Shown: positions 7,207-17,186, numbered from the stretch's first letter. The stretch: DNA of 57,068 nucleotides from Dehalococcoidia bacterium (GCA_009693105.1 SHXV01000003.1:1-57068), one strand, 5' to 3'. Notes: generated by a model from the sequence alone, not told the origin. A program made the numbers and translations.

Positions 7207-9858
7207 ATGGCTCGTCGCGATCCCTTCGGCGCGCTTGCGGAACTGCGCGTAGCCGGTACGACGCTCTCCTACTATCGGCTGAGCCGGCTTTCTGAGCTTG
7301 GCATCGCCGATATCGACCGTCTTCCCTTCACGATCAAGATTCTACTGGAGAACCTGCTTCGCCGCTGCGATGACGAACTCCTTCCGATGGCCGAGGTGGA
7401 GGCGCTGGCGCGCTGGGCGGCGAAGTCGGCGAGCCGCGATGAGCTGGGGTTCCTCCCCGCCCGCGTCCTGCTGCAGGACTTTACCGGCATCCCCGTGGTG
7501 GCCGACCTCGCCGCGCTGCAGGCCGAGGTGGCCCGCCAGGGGGGCGACCCCCGGCAGGTGAACCCGGCGGTGGCGGTCGACCTCGTTATCGACCACTCCG
7601 TGCAGGTGGACGCTTACGGCACCACCGATGCGTACGCCTATAACGTGGGCAAGGAGTACGAGCGCAATGGGGAGCGTTACGCCTTCCTCCGCTGGGCGCA
7701 GCAGGCATTCAGCAACTTTCGCGTGGTGCCGCCCGGCGCCGGCATCGTCCACCAGGTCAACCTGGAGTTCCTGGCCTCCGTGGTGCGGACCGAGGACGGC
7801 GTCGCGCTCCCGGACACACTGGTGGGGACCGATTCCCACACGACGATGATCAACGGGCTGGGCGTGCTGGGCTGGGGCGTCGGCGGCATCGAGGCAGAGG
7901 CGGCGATGCTGAGCCAGCCGCTGCCCATGCTGGCGCCGGATGTGGTGGGCGTGCGGGTCAGCGGCAAGCTGCGGGAAGGGATGACCGCGACCGACCTGGT
8001 CCTCACCGCCACCCAGATGCTGCGCGCGCACGGGGTGGTGGGCAAGTTCGTGGAGTTTTTTGGGCCGGGGCTGAGCCAGCTTTCCCTGCCGGACCGCGCG
8101 ACCCTCGCCAACATGGCGCCGGAATACGGCGCGACGGTGGGGTTCTTCCCCGTCGACGCGGAAACGCTGCGCTACCTCAGCGGGACGGGGCGCGACACGG
8201 AGCTGGTGGAGCAGTACACGCGGGCGCAGGGGATGTTCCGGGAGGACAGCGCACCGGAGCCTGTGTTCACCGACGTGCTGGACCTGAACCTGAACAGCAT
8301 CGAGCCGTCGCTGGCCGGACCGAAGCGGCCGCAGGACCGGGTGACGCTGAGCAACGTGCCGCAGAGCCTGCGCGATGGCTATCCGGAGCAGTTGAAAGGC
8401 GCAGGCCCCTCACAGCGCGATCGCGTCGGGCACGGCTCCGTCGTCATCGCCGCGATCACGAGCTGTACCAACACCTCGAACCCGGCCGTGATGCTGGGCG
8501 CCGGCCTGCTGGCGAAGAAGGCGGTGGAACGGGGGCTCTCAGTGCCGGCATACGTCAAGACGAGCCTGGCGCCGGGCTCTCGCGTGGTGGTGGAGTATCT
8601 CCAGCGGGCAGGGGTGATGACGTCCCTGGAAGCGCTGCGATTCAACCTGGCGGGGTTCGGCTGCACCACCTGCATCGGCAACAGCGGTCCGTTGCCCGAC
8701 GATGTGGCGAAGGCAATCGACGACGAGGGGCTGGTGGTTTCCGCCGTCCTAAGCGGGAACCGCAACTTCGAGGGCCGTATTCATGCCCAGGTGCGGGCGG
8801 CGTACCTGGCATCGCCGCCGCTCGTCGTCGCCTATGCGCTAGCGGGACGGGTGGACATCGACCTGACGAAGGAGCCTCTGGGGATGGACCGGGCGGGCCA
8901 GCCGGTGATGCTGGCGGAGATCTGGCCCACCAGCGCCGAGGTGGCGCGCGCCGTCGAATCATCGGTGGGGGCGGACATCTTCCGCACCACCTACGCCCAT
9001 GTCTTTGAGGGCGATGAGCGCTGGCGCTCCCTGCCGGCGCCCACGGGCGGGCTGTACGAGTGGGACGCGAACTCGACCTACCTGCGCCAGCCACCCTTCG
9101 TGCAGAACCTGCCCGACGCGGCGCCTGGCATCGTCCCGATCCGGGGGGCGCGGCTGCTGGCCATGCTGGGCGATTCGATCACGACGGACCACATCTCGCC
9201 CGCCGGCAACATCGCGAAGAACAGCCCGGCGGCGACGTACCTGACGGAGCATGGCGTGGCGCCGGCCGATTTCAACAGCTACGGCTCCCGTCGCGGCAAC
9301 CACGAGGTGATGATGCGCGGAACCTTCGCCAACGTGCGGCTACGCAATGAGCTGGTGCCCGGCACGGAGGGCGGTGTCACCCGGCACCTACCCGACGGAG
9401 AGACCCTGCCGATCCATACCGCTGCCATGCGCTATGAGCGGGAAGGTGTTCCCCTCATCGTTATCGCCGGGAAGGAGTACGGCTCCGGCAGTTCCCGCGA
9501 TTGGGCGGCGAAGGGCGTCGCTCTGCTCGGTGTGCGGGCGGTTATCGCCGAGAGCTATGAGCGCATCCACCGCAGCAACCTGATCGGCATGGGGGTGCTG
9601 CCGCTGGAGTTCCTGCCGGGACAGGGGCGCGCATCGGTGGGCATCGTGGGCGACGAGGCGTACGAGATCGAGGGTCTGGGCGACGAAATCACGCCCCGGC
9701 AGCAGATCACGGTGCGGGCGCGGAACGGGAACGGCGGGGAGAGGGCGTTCCCGGCCGTGGTGCGGATCGACAACCTCGTCGAGGTCCAGCAGTACCGGAG
9801 CGGGGGCATCCTCCCGATGATCGTCCGCCGGATGCTGGGGCGTGGGACCTCGCCCTAG
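7207..9858 (+). CDS. acnA: Aconitate hydratase (AcnA/IRP type)
   Basis: This 883-residue enzyme interconverts citrate and isocitrate in the TCA cycle. The [4Fe-4S] ligands appear as SCTNTSNP and GFGCTTCIGNSG. Active-site segments GTDSHTTMINGLGVLGWGVGG and, in the swivel domain, KEYGSGSSRDWAAKG are intact. The frame is open back to 7060, but the protein proper starts at 7207: the upstream residues have no homology character, AAGGA lies just before this ATG, and MARRDPFGA is a normal AcnA start. It is monocistronic, divergent from nhaA and followed by a fragmentary EAL gene. Confidence 0.96.
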   Translation: MARRDPFGALAELRVAGTTLSYYRLSRLSELGIADIDRLPFTIKILLENLLRRCDDELLPMAEVEALARWAAKSASRDELGFLPARVLLQDFTGIPVVADLAALQAEVARQGGDPRQVNPAVAVDLVIDHSVQVDAYGTTDAYAYNVGKEYERNGERYAFLRWAQQAFSNFRVVPPGAGIVHQVNLEFLASVVRTEDGVALPDTLVGTDSHTTMINGLGVLGWGVGGIEAEAAMLSQPLPMLAPDVVGVRVSGKLREGMTATDLVLTATQMLRAHGVVGKFVEFFGPGLSQLSLPDRATLANMAPEYGATVGFFPVDAETLRYLSGTGRDTELVEQYTRAQGMFREDSAPEPVFTDVLDLNLNSIEPSLAGPKRPQDRVTLSNVPQSLRDGYPEQLKGAGPSQRDRVGHGSVVIAAITSCTNTSNPAVMLGAGLLAKKAVERGLSVPAYVKTSLAPGSRVVVEYLQRAGVMTSLEALRFNLAGFGCTTCIGNSGPLPDDVAKAIDDEGLVVSAVLSGNRNFEGRIHAQVRAAYLASPPLVVAYALAGRVDIDLTKEPLGMDRAGQPVMLAEIWPTSAEVARAVESSVGADIFRTTYAHVFEGDERWRSLPAPTGGLYEWDANSTYLRQPPFVQNLPDAAPGIVPIRGARLLAMLGDSITTDHISPAGNIAKNSPAATYLTEHGVAPADFNSYGSRRGNHEVMMRGTFANVRLRNELVPGTEGGVTRHLPDGETLPIHTAAMRYEREGVPLIVIAGKEYGSGSSRDWAAKGVALLGVRAVIAESYERIHRSNLIGMGVLPLEFLPGQGRASVGIVGDEAYEIEGLGDEITPRQQITVRARNGNGGERAFPAVVRIDNLVEVQQYRSGGILPMIVRRMLGRGTSP

Positions 9859-9894
9859 TACACGAAATCTTACCGCACGGCACGTGCATCTCCT

Positions 9895-10257
9895 ATGTCT
9901 GCGGCAGCGTTTCATGCCGACAATTCAGGCATGGAAAGCGGCGGCGCCCAGGCACTCACGCAGCGCTTCCCCGTTGACGTGATCAAGATCGACAAGTCAT
10001 TCGTGGACGCGCTCCGCTCCGATGAGTCGGGGTCCGCGGTCTCCCCGGCTATCACCAGCGCCATTATCAGCATGAGTGAGTCGGCAAAACTCCTGACGAT
10101 CGTGGAGGGCGTGGAGCAGGTGGAGCAGGTGGAGCGGTTGAAGGACCTGGGCTGCGAACAGGCGCAAGGATACTACTTTGGACGGCCGATGGATGCGGCT
10201 GCGATGGAAGCCTACCTTGCGGCGGGGCCGGGCGAGGTGTCAGAGATGGCGGCCTGA
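9895..10257 (+). pseudogene. C-terminal fragment of an EAL c-di-GMP phosphodiesterase
   Basis: This 120-residue frame has only the last third of an EAL domain: FPVDVIKIDKSFVDAL, then TIVEGVEQVEQVERLKDLGC and AQGYYFGRP. The EAL signature itself, the first metal ligands and any GGDEF or sensor part are missing, and the region before FPVDV is scrambled. It cannot hydrolyse c-di-GMP as it stands. It starts 37 bases after acnA, with no upstream sequence to hold the missing part, so a deletion between acnA and this remnant is likely. Confidence 0.7.
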
Positions 10258-10263
10258 GTCAGG

Positions 10264-11190
10264 CTACCAGCTCTTTCCGCCGTCACCGCTGCGGTAAAGG
10301 CGCCCATCGCTGTCGATTGCGAAGATCGTGCCGGGTTCCCTGGGCCAGGTAGCGAGCGAGGCGATGGGCCGGCGCAGCGCCAGCGTCTCCCAGCTCTTCC
10401 CCCGGTCGGCGGTTGCGTAGGCGCCGGCGTCCGTCCCCACGATAAGGCGGCCGTCGCCATCGATGGCGACGGCGTTGACGGCCAACGGGGAGTCCAGTAT
10501 GCGCTGCCAGAGCCGGCCATCGCTGGAGCCGACCCAGGCGCCGGAGCCGGGCACGGCGGCATACAACGTCTCCTGGCAGCAGACCCGCTGCGCGGCGGCT
10601 ACGGTCTTCGCCTCTCCCGGCAGGCTATCGCGCGGCATCCACGTAGCGCCGCTGTCATCGCTCTGGTAGAACGCGCCGGAGACGAGGTGGATGAAGAGCA
10701 CGCCGGTATCGGTGGGTGAGGCCAGGATGAAGCGGATATCGGACCCGGGGAGGGCGGCGCCGGGCAGGGGGCGCCATGTTCTACCACCGTCTTCGCTGCG
10801 CTCCACCATGCCGCTGCCGGCGGCGTACAGCGTGTCCGGCGCCGTGGCGTCGGCGGTGATGGATGTCGCGTTCCAGCCGGGGCGGTCCAACAGCACCTGC
10901 CAGGACAGGCCACCATCGCGGCTCACTCGTAGCCGGTCACCCTCCAACGCGTACAGCGTGCGCGGATCGGCCGGGCTGGTGAGCAGGGTGCGGACGGTAC
11001 CGGCGTCAAAGCGGTGGATAACGGCTCCAGGGCTGGACGTTGGGCGGAACACGGAGACGAGGACGGCGGCCAGGAGTAGAGCCGCGATGGCGAGGAAGAA
11101 GACGGCGTCTCGGGAGCCGATGGTTAGGCGGGACCACCGTCGCCGGGGGGCGAACTCCGTGCTGCTCACTTTGCTTGCTTCACCGGCCAT
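10264..11190 (-). CDS. Membrane-anchored BNR/YCF48-like beta-propeller protein
   Basis: This 308-residue protein has a basic cytoplasmic N-terminus, one transmembrane helix (VFFLAIAALLLAAVLVSVF, about residues 29-47) and a series of BNR-type repeats outside. The Asp-box motifs are SRDGGLSW, SEDGGRTW, SDDSGATW, TADRGKSW and SGDGGKSW. The last one ends the protein. Such propellers resemble sialidase/YCF48 photosystem assembly factors but lack catalytic residues, so a binding or scaffold role at the outer face of the membrane is the most that can be said. It converges with the EAL fragment and is divergent from the broken antiporter. Confidence 0.7.
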   Translation of the reverse strand: MAGEASKVSSTEFAPRRRWSRLTIGSRDAVFFLAIAALLLAAVLVSVFRPTSSPGAVIHRFDAGTVRTLLTSPADPRTLYALEGDRLRVSRDGGLSWQVLLDRPGWNATSITADATAPDTLYAAGSGMVERSEDGGRTWRPLPGAALPGSDIRFILASPTDTGVLFIHLVSGAFYQSDDSGATWMPRDSLPGEAKTVAAAQRVCCQETLYAAVPGSGAWVGSSDGRLWQRILDSPLAVNAVAIDGDGRLIVGTDAGAYATADRGKSWETLALRRPIASLATWPREPGTIFAIDSDGRLYRSGDGGKSW

Positions 11191-11258
11191 GGGCGTTGCG
11201 AGACCTCCTGGCTGGTAGTATACGCGTCACGGCTAGAGGCCGAACCGTGTGACGGCCG

Positions 11259-12972
11259 ATGGAAACCCAGAGCGAGATACTCCGCGCCCTTGTGATTATC
11301 ATCACGGCGGCGGCGGCAGGCGGCATGCTGGCTAGCTTGGTGCGCCTGCCCGCCATCCTCGGCTACCTTCTGGCGGGGGTTGTCGTGGCCCAGGTCCTGC
11401 CGGGAGGGGAGATCGATCCCTCACAGGTGCGGGACATAGCGGAGCTGGGGGTGGCGCTGCTCCTGTTCACACTCGGGTTGCAGTTCTCCTTCTTCAAGTT
11501 CAGCGGCGTCCGCAGGGCGGCGATCATCGGGTGGATCGCCCAGATTACGCTCACGATCGCGCTGGGCGTGCTGCTGGGCGGCGCGCTGGGGTTCGGACGC
11601 ACGGGGTCGCTGGTGCTGGGCTCCGCGATGGCGCTGAGTTCAACGATGGTAGCGCTCACCCTCATGGACCCGCGCAACGAGGTCTCCACGCTGCACGGCC
11701 GGATGCCCCTCGGCGTCCTGTTGGTGCAGGATCTGGCGGTGGTGCCGCTGGTCATCCTCCTCACGACGCTGGCCGGTGGCTCCCAGGACAACCTGCCGGT
11801 GGAGTTCGGGCTGGCCGCCGTGGAGGCCGCTGGGCTGCTGCTGGCAGCCTACCTCCTGGGCTGCAGGGGGCTGCCGTGGTTGCTGCCCCGGGTGGCGCGT
11901 CGCGGGTTCCCACGAACTCTTTCTCCTCACCATCCTCACGCTGGCGCTGGGACTGGCCGCGGGCAGCTAGGCGCTGGGGCTTTCGATCGCACTGGGGGCG
12001 TTCCTGGCGGGGCTGGTGATAGCAGAATCGGAGTTCAGCTATCGCACGCTATCCGAAGTGCTGCCCCTGCGGGACGTCTTCGCCACGGTGTTCTTCGTTC
12101 TCGATGGGGATGCTGGCGGACCCGGGCGTGCTGATGGACCACCCGGTCCAGGTTGCCGTCGTTGCCGCGGCGATCGTCGGCGGCAAGTTCTTCCTCTCCG
12201 CGGGGCCGCTCGCGCTGCTGGGGCTGCCCCTGCGCACGGCCATCCCGGCAGGGCTGCTGCTGGCGCAGTCGGGCGAGCTCTGCTTCCTCCTAGCGCAGAT
12301 GGGGCGGAATGAGGGCCTGATCAGCGATGACCTCAGCTCGGTCATCCTCATGGTTTCGCTCGCCAGCATCGTGATCAGCCCCTTCCTGGTGCAAGCGGTG
12401 CCGCGGATCAACGGGGCGCTTACGGCGGCGCCGGGACTGTGGCAGCTGTTCCAGGAGTCGGACGTGATCGAGGCGCGCGTCGATGAGCGGTCCCTGCAGG
12501 GGCCAACGTGGTCGTCTGCGGCTACGGGCGCGTGGGGCGAGAGCCGGTGATGGAGCTGTAGCGCGAACACATCCCCTGCGTGGTGATCGAACAGAACCCC
12601 TACCTGATCCATCGGCTCCGGGAGAACGGCGTGTCCTACATCTACGGGGACGCGGCGAACGAATCGGTGCTGTCCGCCTGTCGGCTGAGTGAGGAGCGTC
12701 TCCTCGCGATTACGCTGCCAGACCCGGCGGCGACGGCGTACATCATCTCCTTCGCGCGCCCGGCCAATCCGGCGCTCGACATCCTTGTGCGTGGACACGC
12801 GGTGGAGGACCTGGATACGCTGCGAGCGGCAGGGGCGACGGAGGTGGTGCACCCGGAGTTCGAGGATTCGCTGGAGTTCATCCGGCACACGCTGGCCCGC
12901 TACAGCCGCGATCCGGAGGAGTTACGGGGACGGCGGGACGCCATGCGCCGGGACTTCTACCGCCGGCCCTGA
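11259..12972 (+). pseudogene. Degraded CPA2 (KefB-like) cation:proton antiporter with TrkA-N domain
   Basis: The first 210 residues are an intact antiporter start (LPAILGYLLAGVVVAQVLPG, then LLLFTLGLQFSF). The frame then shifts near 11895, has an in-frame TAG at 11968-11970, shifts near 12100, shifts again near 12500, and meets a second in-frame TAG at 12559-12561. All parts remain recognisable: ALGLSIALGAFLAGLVIAES, FSAGPL-type helices, the nucleotide-binding VVVCGYGRVG, and a TrkA-N-like tail to 12972. Three indels plus two stops argue for real decay of a recently working gene. It would have exported K+ or Na+ under control of its Rossmann domain. Confidence 0.8.
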
Positions 12973-12977
12973 GCCGC

Positions 12978-13799
12978 TTATGTCCGCTCGCCCCGCTCCG
13001 GAAGCGCGCGGGTGATGCGCTGGTTCTCCCGCGCCCGCTGGATGGCGTAAGACGGGCCGGATGCGTCTCCGGCGGAGGACAGGGGAGGGTTGTTCATCGC
13101 GTGGACGGCCTGGATGTGGGCGGCAAAGCCCTGCATGTCCTGCACCTGGTTGGCGGCGAACTTCAGCGTGCGCAGCCGGGCGGGATCGTTCGCGGCGACA
13201 CGGACGGCGTAGGCCATCGTCTCCTCATCGAGGCTCGCGTCCGGCAGGACACGGTTCACCAGCCCCAGGCGCTCTGCCTCCCGCGCATCGATGAAGCGGC
13301 CCTCAAACAGCAGTTCCTTGGTCTTGCGCACGCCGATGTCCCAAGGGATGGAGAAGTACTGGAACTGGACGCCGAGGAACTGGGCGGTCTCCGCAGCGAA
13401 GATGACGTCCATGGCGGAGGCGATCATCCAGCCGCCGTAGATGCAGTAGCCCTGCACGGCGGCGATGGTGGGCTTGGGGAGGTTGCGCCAGCGCAGCGTC
13501 CGGTCCACGAACAGATCGACGCCGAGGCGGAAGCGCAGCGCCATATCGTCGCCGCTGAAGGGGCTGGGAGCGGTATCGGCCAGTTCTTCCGGCGTGCCCA
13601 GGTCGTGGCCGGAAGAGAAGGCATCGCCCTCGCCCCGCAGGACGATGACCCGCACGCCCGGATCGTCGACGGCGCGGGTGAAGGCGTCGTCCATCTCCCC
13701 CAGCATGCGGCGGCTCTGGGCATTGCGATACCGGGGCCGGTTCATGCTGATCCGGGCGACCCGATCGCTAACGTCATAGAGGATATCGTGGTAATCCAT
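12978..13799 (-). CDS. Enoyl-CoA hydratase/isomerase family protein
   Basis: This crotonase-fold enzyme of 274 residues acts on an acyl-CoA thioester, typically adding water or moving a double bond. Oxyanion-hole segments are FSSGHDLG and AAVQGYCIYGGW. The later parts show FEGRFIDAREAERLGLVNRV, a family hallmark. I start at 13799 because CCGGGGCGG precedes it and MDYHDILYDVSDRV is a typical start; 13823 is possible. It is the last gene of the long catabolic operon and follows the cupin gene by 81 bases. The substrate is unknown; the adjacent CoA-transferase is likely to make its CoA ester. Confidence 0.88.
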   Translation of the reverse strand: MDYHDILYDVSDRVARISMNRPRYRNAQSRRMLGEMDDAFTRAVDDPGVRVIVLRGEGDAFSSGHDLGTPEELADTAPSPFSGDDMALRFRLGVDLFVDRTLRWRNLPKPTIAAVQGYCIYGGWMIASAMDVIFAAETAQFLGVQFQYFSIPWDIGVRKTKELLFEGRFIDAREAERLGLVNRVLPDASLDEETMAYAVRVAANDPARLRTLKFAANQVQDMQGFAAHIQAVHAMNNPPLSSAGDASGPSYAIQRARENQRITRALPERGERT

Positions 13800-13880
13800 A
13801 TCCGCCCCGGAGATACCCCCCATAGCTAACGGCCAGGTTCCTGCGAGTGGCCCTCGCTTCTCCTTCACGCGCCCATCCCG

Positions 13881-14240
13881 TTAGTCTTCCAAGTTACGCA
13901 CCGCGGAGCCGGGCACGGTGATTGTGATGTGCGAGAAGTCATGATCCTCGCCCGCACCATGCCAGTGCTTCTCCCCGGCCGGACTGAACACGATATCCCC
14001 GACCTCCACGATCTGCCGATACCCGTCGGTTGCCACGATTCCGCTCCCGCCCGTGACGATCAACACCTGGTCGCAATCGTGGTCATGCCATTTGCTACGG
14101 TTGCCGGAAGGGAAGTTCACGATGCTCAGGGAAAAATCCTTACTCTCGCTGACCAACGCCTGTCGGGTAATCCCGTCGCCGACATAGAGCGGGCTTGCCG
14201 ATGATTCCCTCGCTGTGTCCTGCATGCGCTTGATGTCCAC
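13881..14240 (-). CDS. Small cupin-domain protein
   Basis: This 119-residue protein is a single cupin barrel. The metal-binding pattern is WHDHDCDQVL (His52, His54, with Gln58 where Glu is usual) and later GDIVFSPAGEKHWHG (His92, His94). Loss of the Glu ligand is common in non-oxygenase cupins, so it may be an isomerase, a binding protein or a regulator rather than a dioxygenase. It lies 45 bases after the fused CoA-transferase gene in the catabolic operon and is the smallest member of that set. Confidence 0.8.
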   Translation of the reverse strand: MDIKRMQDTARESSASPLYVGDGITRQALVSESKDFSLSIVNFPSGNRSKWHDHDCDQVLIVTGGSGIVATDGYRQIVEVGDIVFSPAGEKHWHGAGEDHDFSHITITVPGSAVRNLED

Positions 14241-14285
14241 TGGCGCCTCCTGATGCCCTTCGTCCGCTGCGATGGTGGTGGAGAT

Positions 14286-16733
14286 TTAGTCGGCTGTGGG
14301 CACCGGCTGCACGCGTAACAGCGCTTCGATCTCCGGGGCTGAGAGTCCGATCTCCCGCAACACTGATTCCGTCTGCTCGCCGAACGGAACTGCCGGCTCA
14401 GCGCGCGCCGGTGTCATCGAGAAAGTGACTGGCGGGCCCTGGCGCATCATGCGCCCCATACCCGGGCGATCCGTCATCACGATAAAGCCGTTACTCCTGA
14501 CGGTCTCATCCATAAGCATGAAGTCGTCCGGACGGATCTTGTCCGCGCGGGCAGCCGGGACGCCGTAATCCTCGAAGTGTCGTACCCAGTCGTCTGCTGT
14601 CCGCTCGGCGAGGACGAGGGTAATCCACGCGATGAGTTGGTCGTCATGAACAAGCCGGGCCTCGCCGGTAGCGAAGCTGTCCTCTCGTAGCCACTCACTC
14701 CTGCCCAGGGCTGTGCAGAGCGCTTCCCACTCTTCCTCCAAAGGGCATGTGATGAACAGCCACCCCTCCCTTGTTGCGTACATGCGATTGAGCGCGTGCG
14801 TCCCCCGCTGATTCCGATCGAGCGCCCGGCGCTCCGGCTTCCCCTTGTAACGGAGGAAATCGTCCGAGCATATATAGCAGTTGCTCATGAGCATGGTCGT
14901 CTCGACGTACTGGCCCTCGCCCGTGCGATCCTTGTGGTAGAGGGCGAGCGCGAGGGCTGTGGCGACTCCGATCGCGGCGGTGACATCCGGCGAGCCCTCA
15001 TTCGCCGCTGCCATCGCCGCGCTCGTCTTCGTGATCTCTTCAATCGACATTGGCGCATCGTTTGGGGGCGGCTCGTTTCCTGCGCCCAGCTGCCAGAGGG
15101 CGCCGCCGCTCAGAGCGCCGCCAATCGGGTGGAAAGCGGCGCGGCCAGCACCCGGGCCGGACGACCCGTAGGAGCCGGCGTAGAGGTAGATGATGTTGCG
15201 GTTGATTTTCCTCACCGTCTCGTAGTCGAGGCCAAGCCGGTTCGGGGCCGCGCCACGCATGTTGTGCATGATGGCGTCCGCCTTGGCTATCAGCCTTGTG
15301 AGCACTTGCCGCGCCGCATCCGTCTTCAGATCGAGGACGACACTTTCCTTTCCCTGCAGCGTGCGCCCACGACCGGCCGTCATCTTCCGGTGCTCGTCGC
15401 CCGAGGGCGGCTCGATCTTGATCACCCGCGCGCCAAGGTCCGCGATCAGCGAGGTGCCGACCGGAGCGGCCAGCCATGACGAGAAGTCGAGGACGACCAT
15501 GCCTTCGAACGGGTGCTTCGGCAGGTTCCCGTTTGGCACCGCCGCCCGCGCGGTGCCATTCTTCGCCGTGGCCATGGCTAGCGCTTCCTCGGTGTGCTGG
15601 CCGAGGAGGGGCGCACCCGAGCGAACCCGCGATGGCGTTCCGGCGAACCTGACGAGCGGCGCGATCTGTTTGGTCGGCCCGACCGACCGGTCATCGACAT
15701 CGATGACGCCGCCGTTGTGGACGGTCTGCGCATGGTCCATCGCCTGCTGCGTCGTGAGGAAGCGATCACCACCGACGTCGTTGGCGGCGAAGATGGCGAG
15801 CCATTCGTCCAGTGTGCGCGTGAGCATCGCCTCATAGATCATGCGACGCAGTTCCGCCTTGTCCTCGCGGGTCGCGAAGACGAAGGGCGCGCCCTTGAAG
15901 CGCTCGTCCTCGTAGATGTGACGGAGGCCGATCGCCTTCATCCAGTTGGGGAAGAGCCGGGCGGCAAGACAGGTGATCTGAATCCATTGCCCGTCCCTGC
16001 AGCGAGCCACGAGGTAAGGGAGATTGATGTCCGCGCCCGGTGGTGGAGTGCCTCCCGTCGCGCCCGTGAGCCCGGCAAGGTCTATCGGCTCTATAAGGCC
16101 CAACTCGACCTGGCGAGCGAGCGCGCTGCGGGAGTCATAGAGGCTCAGCCCCTGATAGAGGCTGGTCTCCACCCGCTGGCCCTGCCCTGTTCTGTTCCGG
16201 ACACGCAACGCGGCAACGATGCCTTGGACCGCAAAATTGGCCGCGCCCCAGCTGCCGTTTGGCCGCGCCCGGTAGATTGGACCGTTGCCCTGCCGGCCCA
16301 GGAGGACGCTGAGATACTCCCCTGCCCTGGCGGCGATCAGTCCTTCGTAAGGTTTGAGTTGGGCGTACGCTCCCTTTGAGCCAAGGCCGGTGATCGAACA
16401 GTAAACGACGCTTGGATTCTGGGCGGCAACGGCGTCGTAGCCAATCCCAAGACGGTCGGCGGTCCCCGGAAGGAAGTTCTCTACGACAACGTCAGCATTG
16501 GAAGCCAGCTGGAGCGCTGCGCTCCGCCCCTCCGCTGTATCGAGGTCAAGGACGACACTGCGCTTGCCGCGGTTCCACATAATCCACGCAGCCTCGCTGC
16601 GCCATGGATCGCCGCCAGGAGGCTCCACCTTGGTTACATCCGAGCCGTTGTCCGCCAAGAGCATTGTCGCGACGCTGCCGGCCATACCCTGGCTAAAGTC
16701 GACGACGCTGACGCCTTCCAATATCTGTGCCAT
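14286..16733 (-). CDS. Fused double class III CoA-transferase (CaiB/BaiF x2)
   Basis: This 815-residue protein holds two complete class III CoA-transferase units in tandem, joined by an Ala/Gly/Pro-rich linker near 390-410. The first starts GVSVVDFSQGMAGS and shows VTKVEPPGGDPW; the second starts GMVVLDFSSWLAAP and shows VIKIEPPSGDE. Aligned to the nucleophile Asp169 of formyl-CoA transferase, the first unit has Ser161 and the second Asp583 (residue 174 of its unit). So one half is probably catalytic and the other structural. It should move CoA between a donor thioester and an acid. It lies 17 bases after the DUF35 gene in the operon, starting at the ATG directly before MAQILEG. Confidence 0.88.
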   Translation of the reverse strand: MAQILEGVSVVDFSQGMAGSVATMLLADNGSDVTKVEPPGGDPWRSEAAWIMWNRGKRSVVLDLDTAEGRSAALQLASNADVVVENFLPGTADRLGIGYDAVAAQNPSVVYCSITGLGSKGAYAQLKPYEGLIAARAGEYLSVLLGRQGNGPIYRARPNGSWGAANFAVQGIVAALRVRNRTGQGQRVETSLYQGLSLYDSRSALARQVELGLIEPIDLAGLTGATGGTPPPGADINLPYLVARCRDGQWIQITCLAARLFPNWMKAIGLRHIYEDERFKGAPFVFATREDKAELRRMIYEAMLTRTLDEWLAIFAANDVGGDRFLTTQQAMDHAQTVHNGGVIDVDDRSVGPTKQIAPLVRFAGTPSRVRSGAPLLGQHTEEALAMATAKNGTARAAVPNGNLPKHPFEGMVVLDFSSWLAAPVGTSLIADLGARVIKIEPPSGDEHRKMTAGRGRTLQGKESVVLDLKTDAARQVLTRLIAKADAIMHNMRGAAPNRLGLDYETVRKINRNIIYLYAGSYGSSGPGAGRAAFHPIGGALSGGALWQLGAGNEPPPNDAPMSIEEITKTSAAMAAANEGSPDVTAAIGVATALALALYHKDRTGEGQYVETTMLMSNCYICSDDFLRYKGKPERRALDRNQRGTHALNRMYATREGWLFITCPLEEEWEALCTALGRSEWLREDSFATGEARLVHDDQLIAWITLVLAERTADDWVRHFEDYGVPAARADKIRPDDFMLMDETVRSNGFIVMTDRPGMGRMMRQGPPVTFSMTPARAEPAVPFGEQTESVLREIGLSAPEIEALLRVQPVPTAD

Positions 16734-16750
16734 GCTCTTGGCGCTCCGAC

Positions 16751-17167
16751 TCAGGCCTGGCGCGGCTGGAATTTGGGGAGGGTGATCGTGTCTGTCACGT
16801 CGTCCCAGACGACCTCGACCGCCATGCCGACTTTCACCTGGTCAGGGGGAACGTTAATGACGTTGCTTAGCATCTGGTAGCCGCCATCGATGTCGATGAT
16901 CGCGACGACGTACGGCACCTCGAAAGAGGGCGTCTGGGGCCGCCAGACAGTCGTATAGCTATAGACCTTTCCCGTGCCGCTGGATGGCACCCACTCCAGT
17001 GTCTCCGTGAAGCAGTAGCGGCAGAAATCCTGCGGAATGAAGATGAGCTTTCCGCAGGAGGTGCACTTCTGCACCGTCAGCTCATGGCGGAGGCAGGCGT
17101 CCCAGAAGGGCTGGGAGATCGGCGTTGGATGAGGGACTGGTAACTGCGGCTTTGCTTCTATCGTCAT
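16751..17167 (-). CDS. DUF35 Zn-ribbon/OB-fold acyl-CoA-binding protein
   Basis: This 138-residue protein has the DUF35 pattern: an N-terminal helix, a four-Cys zinc ribbon (Cys35, Cys38, Cys49, Cys52 in CTSCGKLIFIPQDFCRYC) and an OB-fold (GTGKVYSYTTVWRP, then PYVVAIIDIDGG). DUF35 proteins partner thiolase-fold enzymes, for example in steroid side-chain retro-aldolases and in HMG-CoA synthesis, where they bind the CoA ester. The thiolase gene is directly upstream, 19 bases away, which fits a complex. I use the ATG at 17167 (GGAGG 11 bases upstream) instead of a longer frame that would overlap the thiolase. Confidence 0.88.
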   Translation of the reverse strand: MTIEAKPQLPVPHPTPISQPFWDACLRHELTVQKCTSCGKLIFIPQDFCRYCFTETLEWVPSSGTGKVYSYTTVWRPQTPSFEVPYVVAIIDIDGGYQMLSNVINVPPDQVKVGMAVEVVWDDVTDTITLPKFQPRQA

Positions 17168-17186
17168 GAGAACGCGCCTCCAAGAA

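Noticed and set aside
11259-12972. Stop-codon recoding of TAG (pyrrolysine) in the antiporter
   Set aside because: Three frameshifts accompany the stops and other genes use TAG as a normal stop, so decay is simpler.
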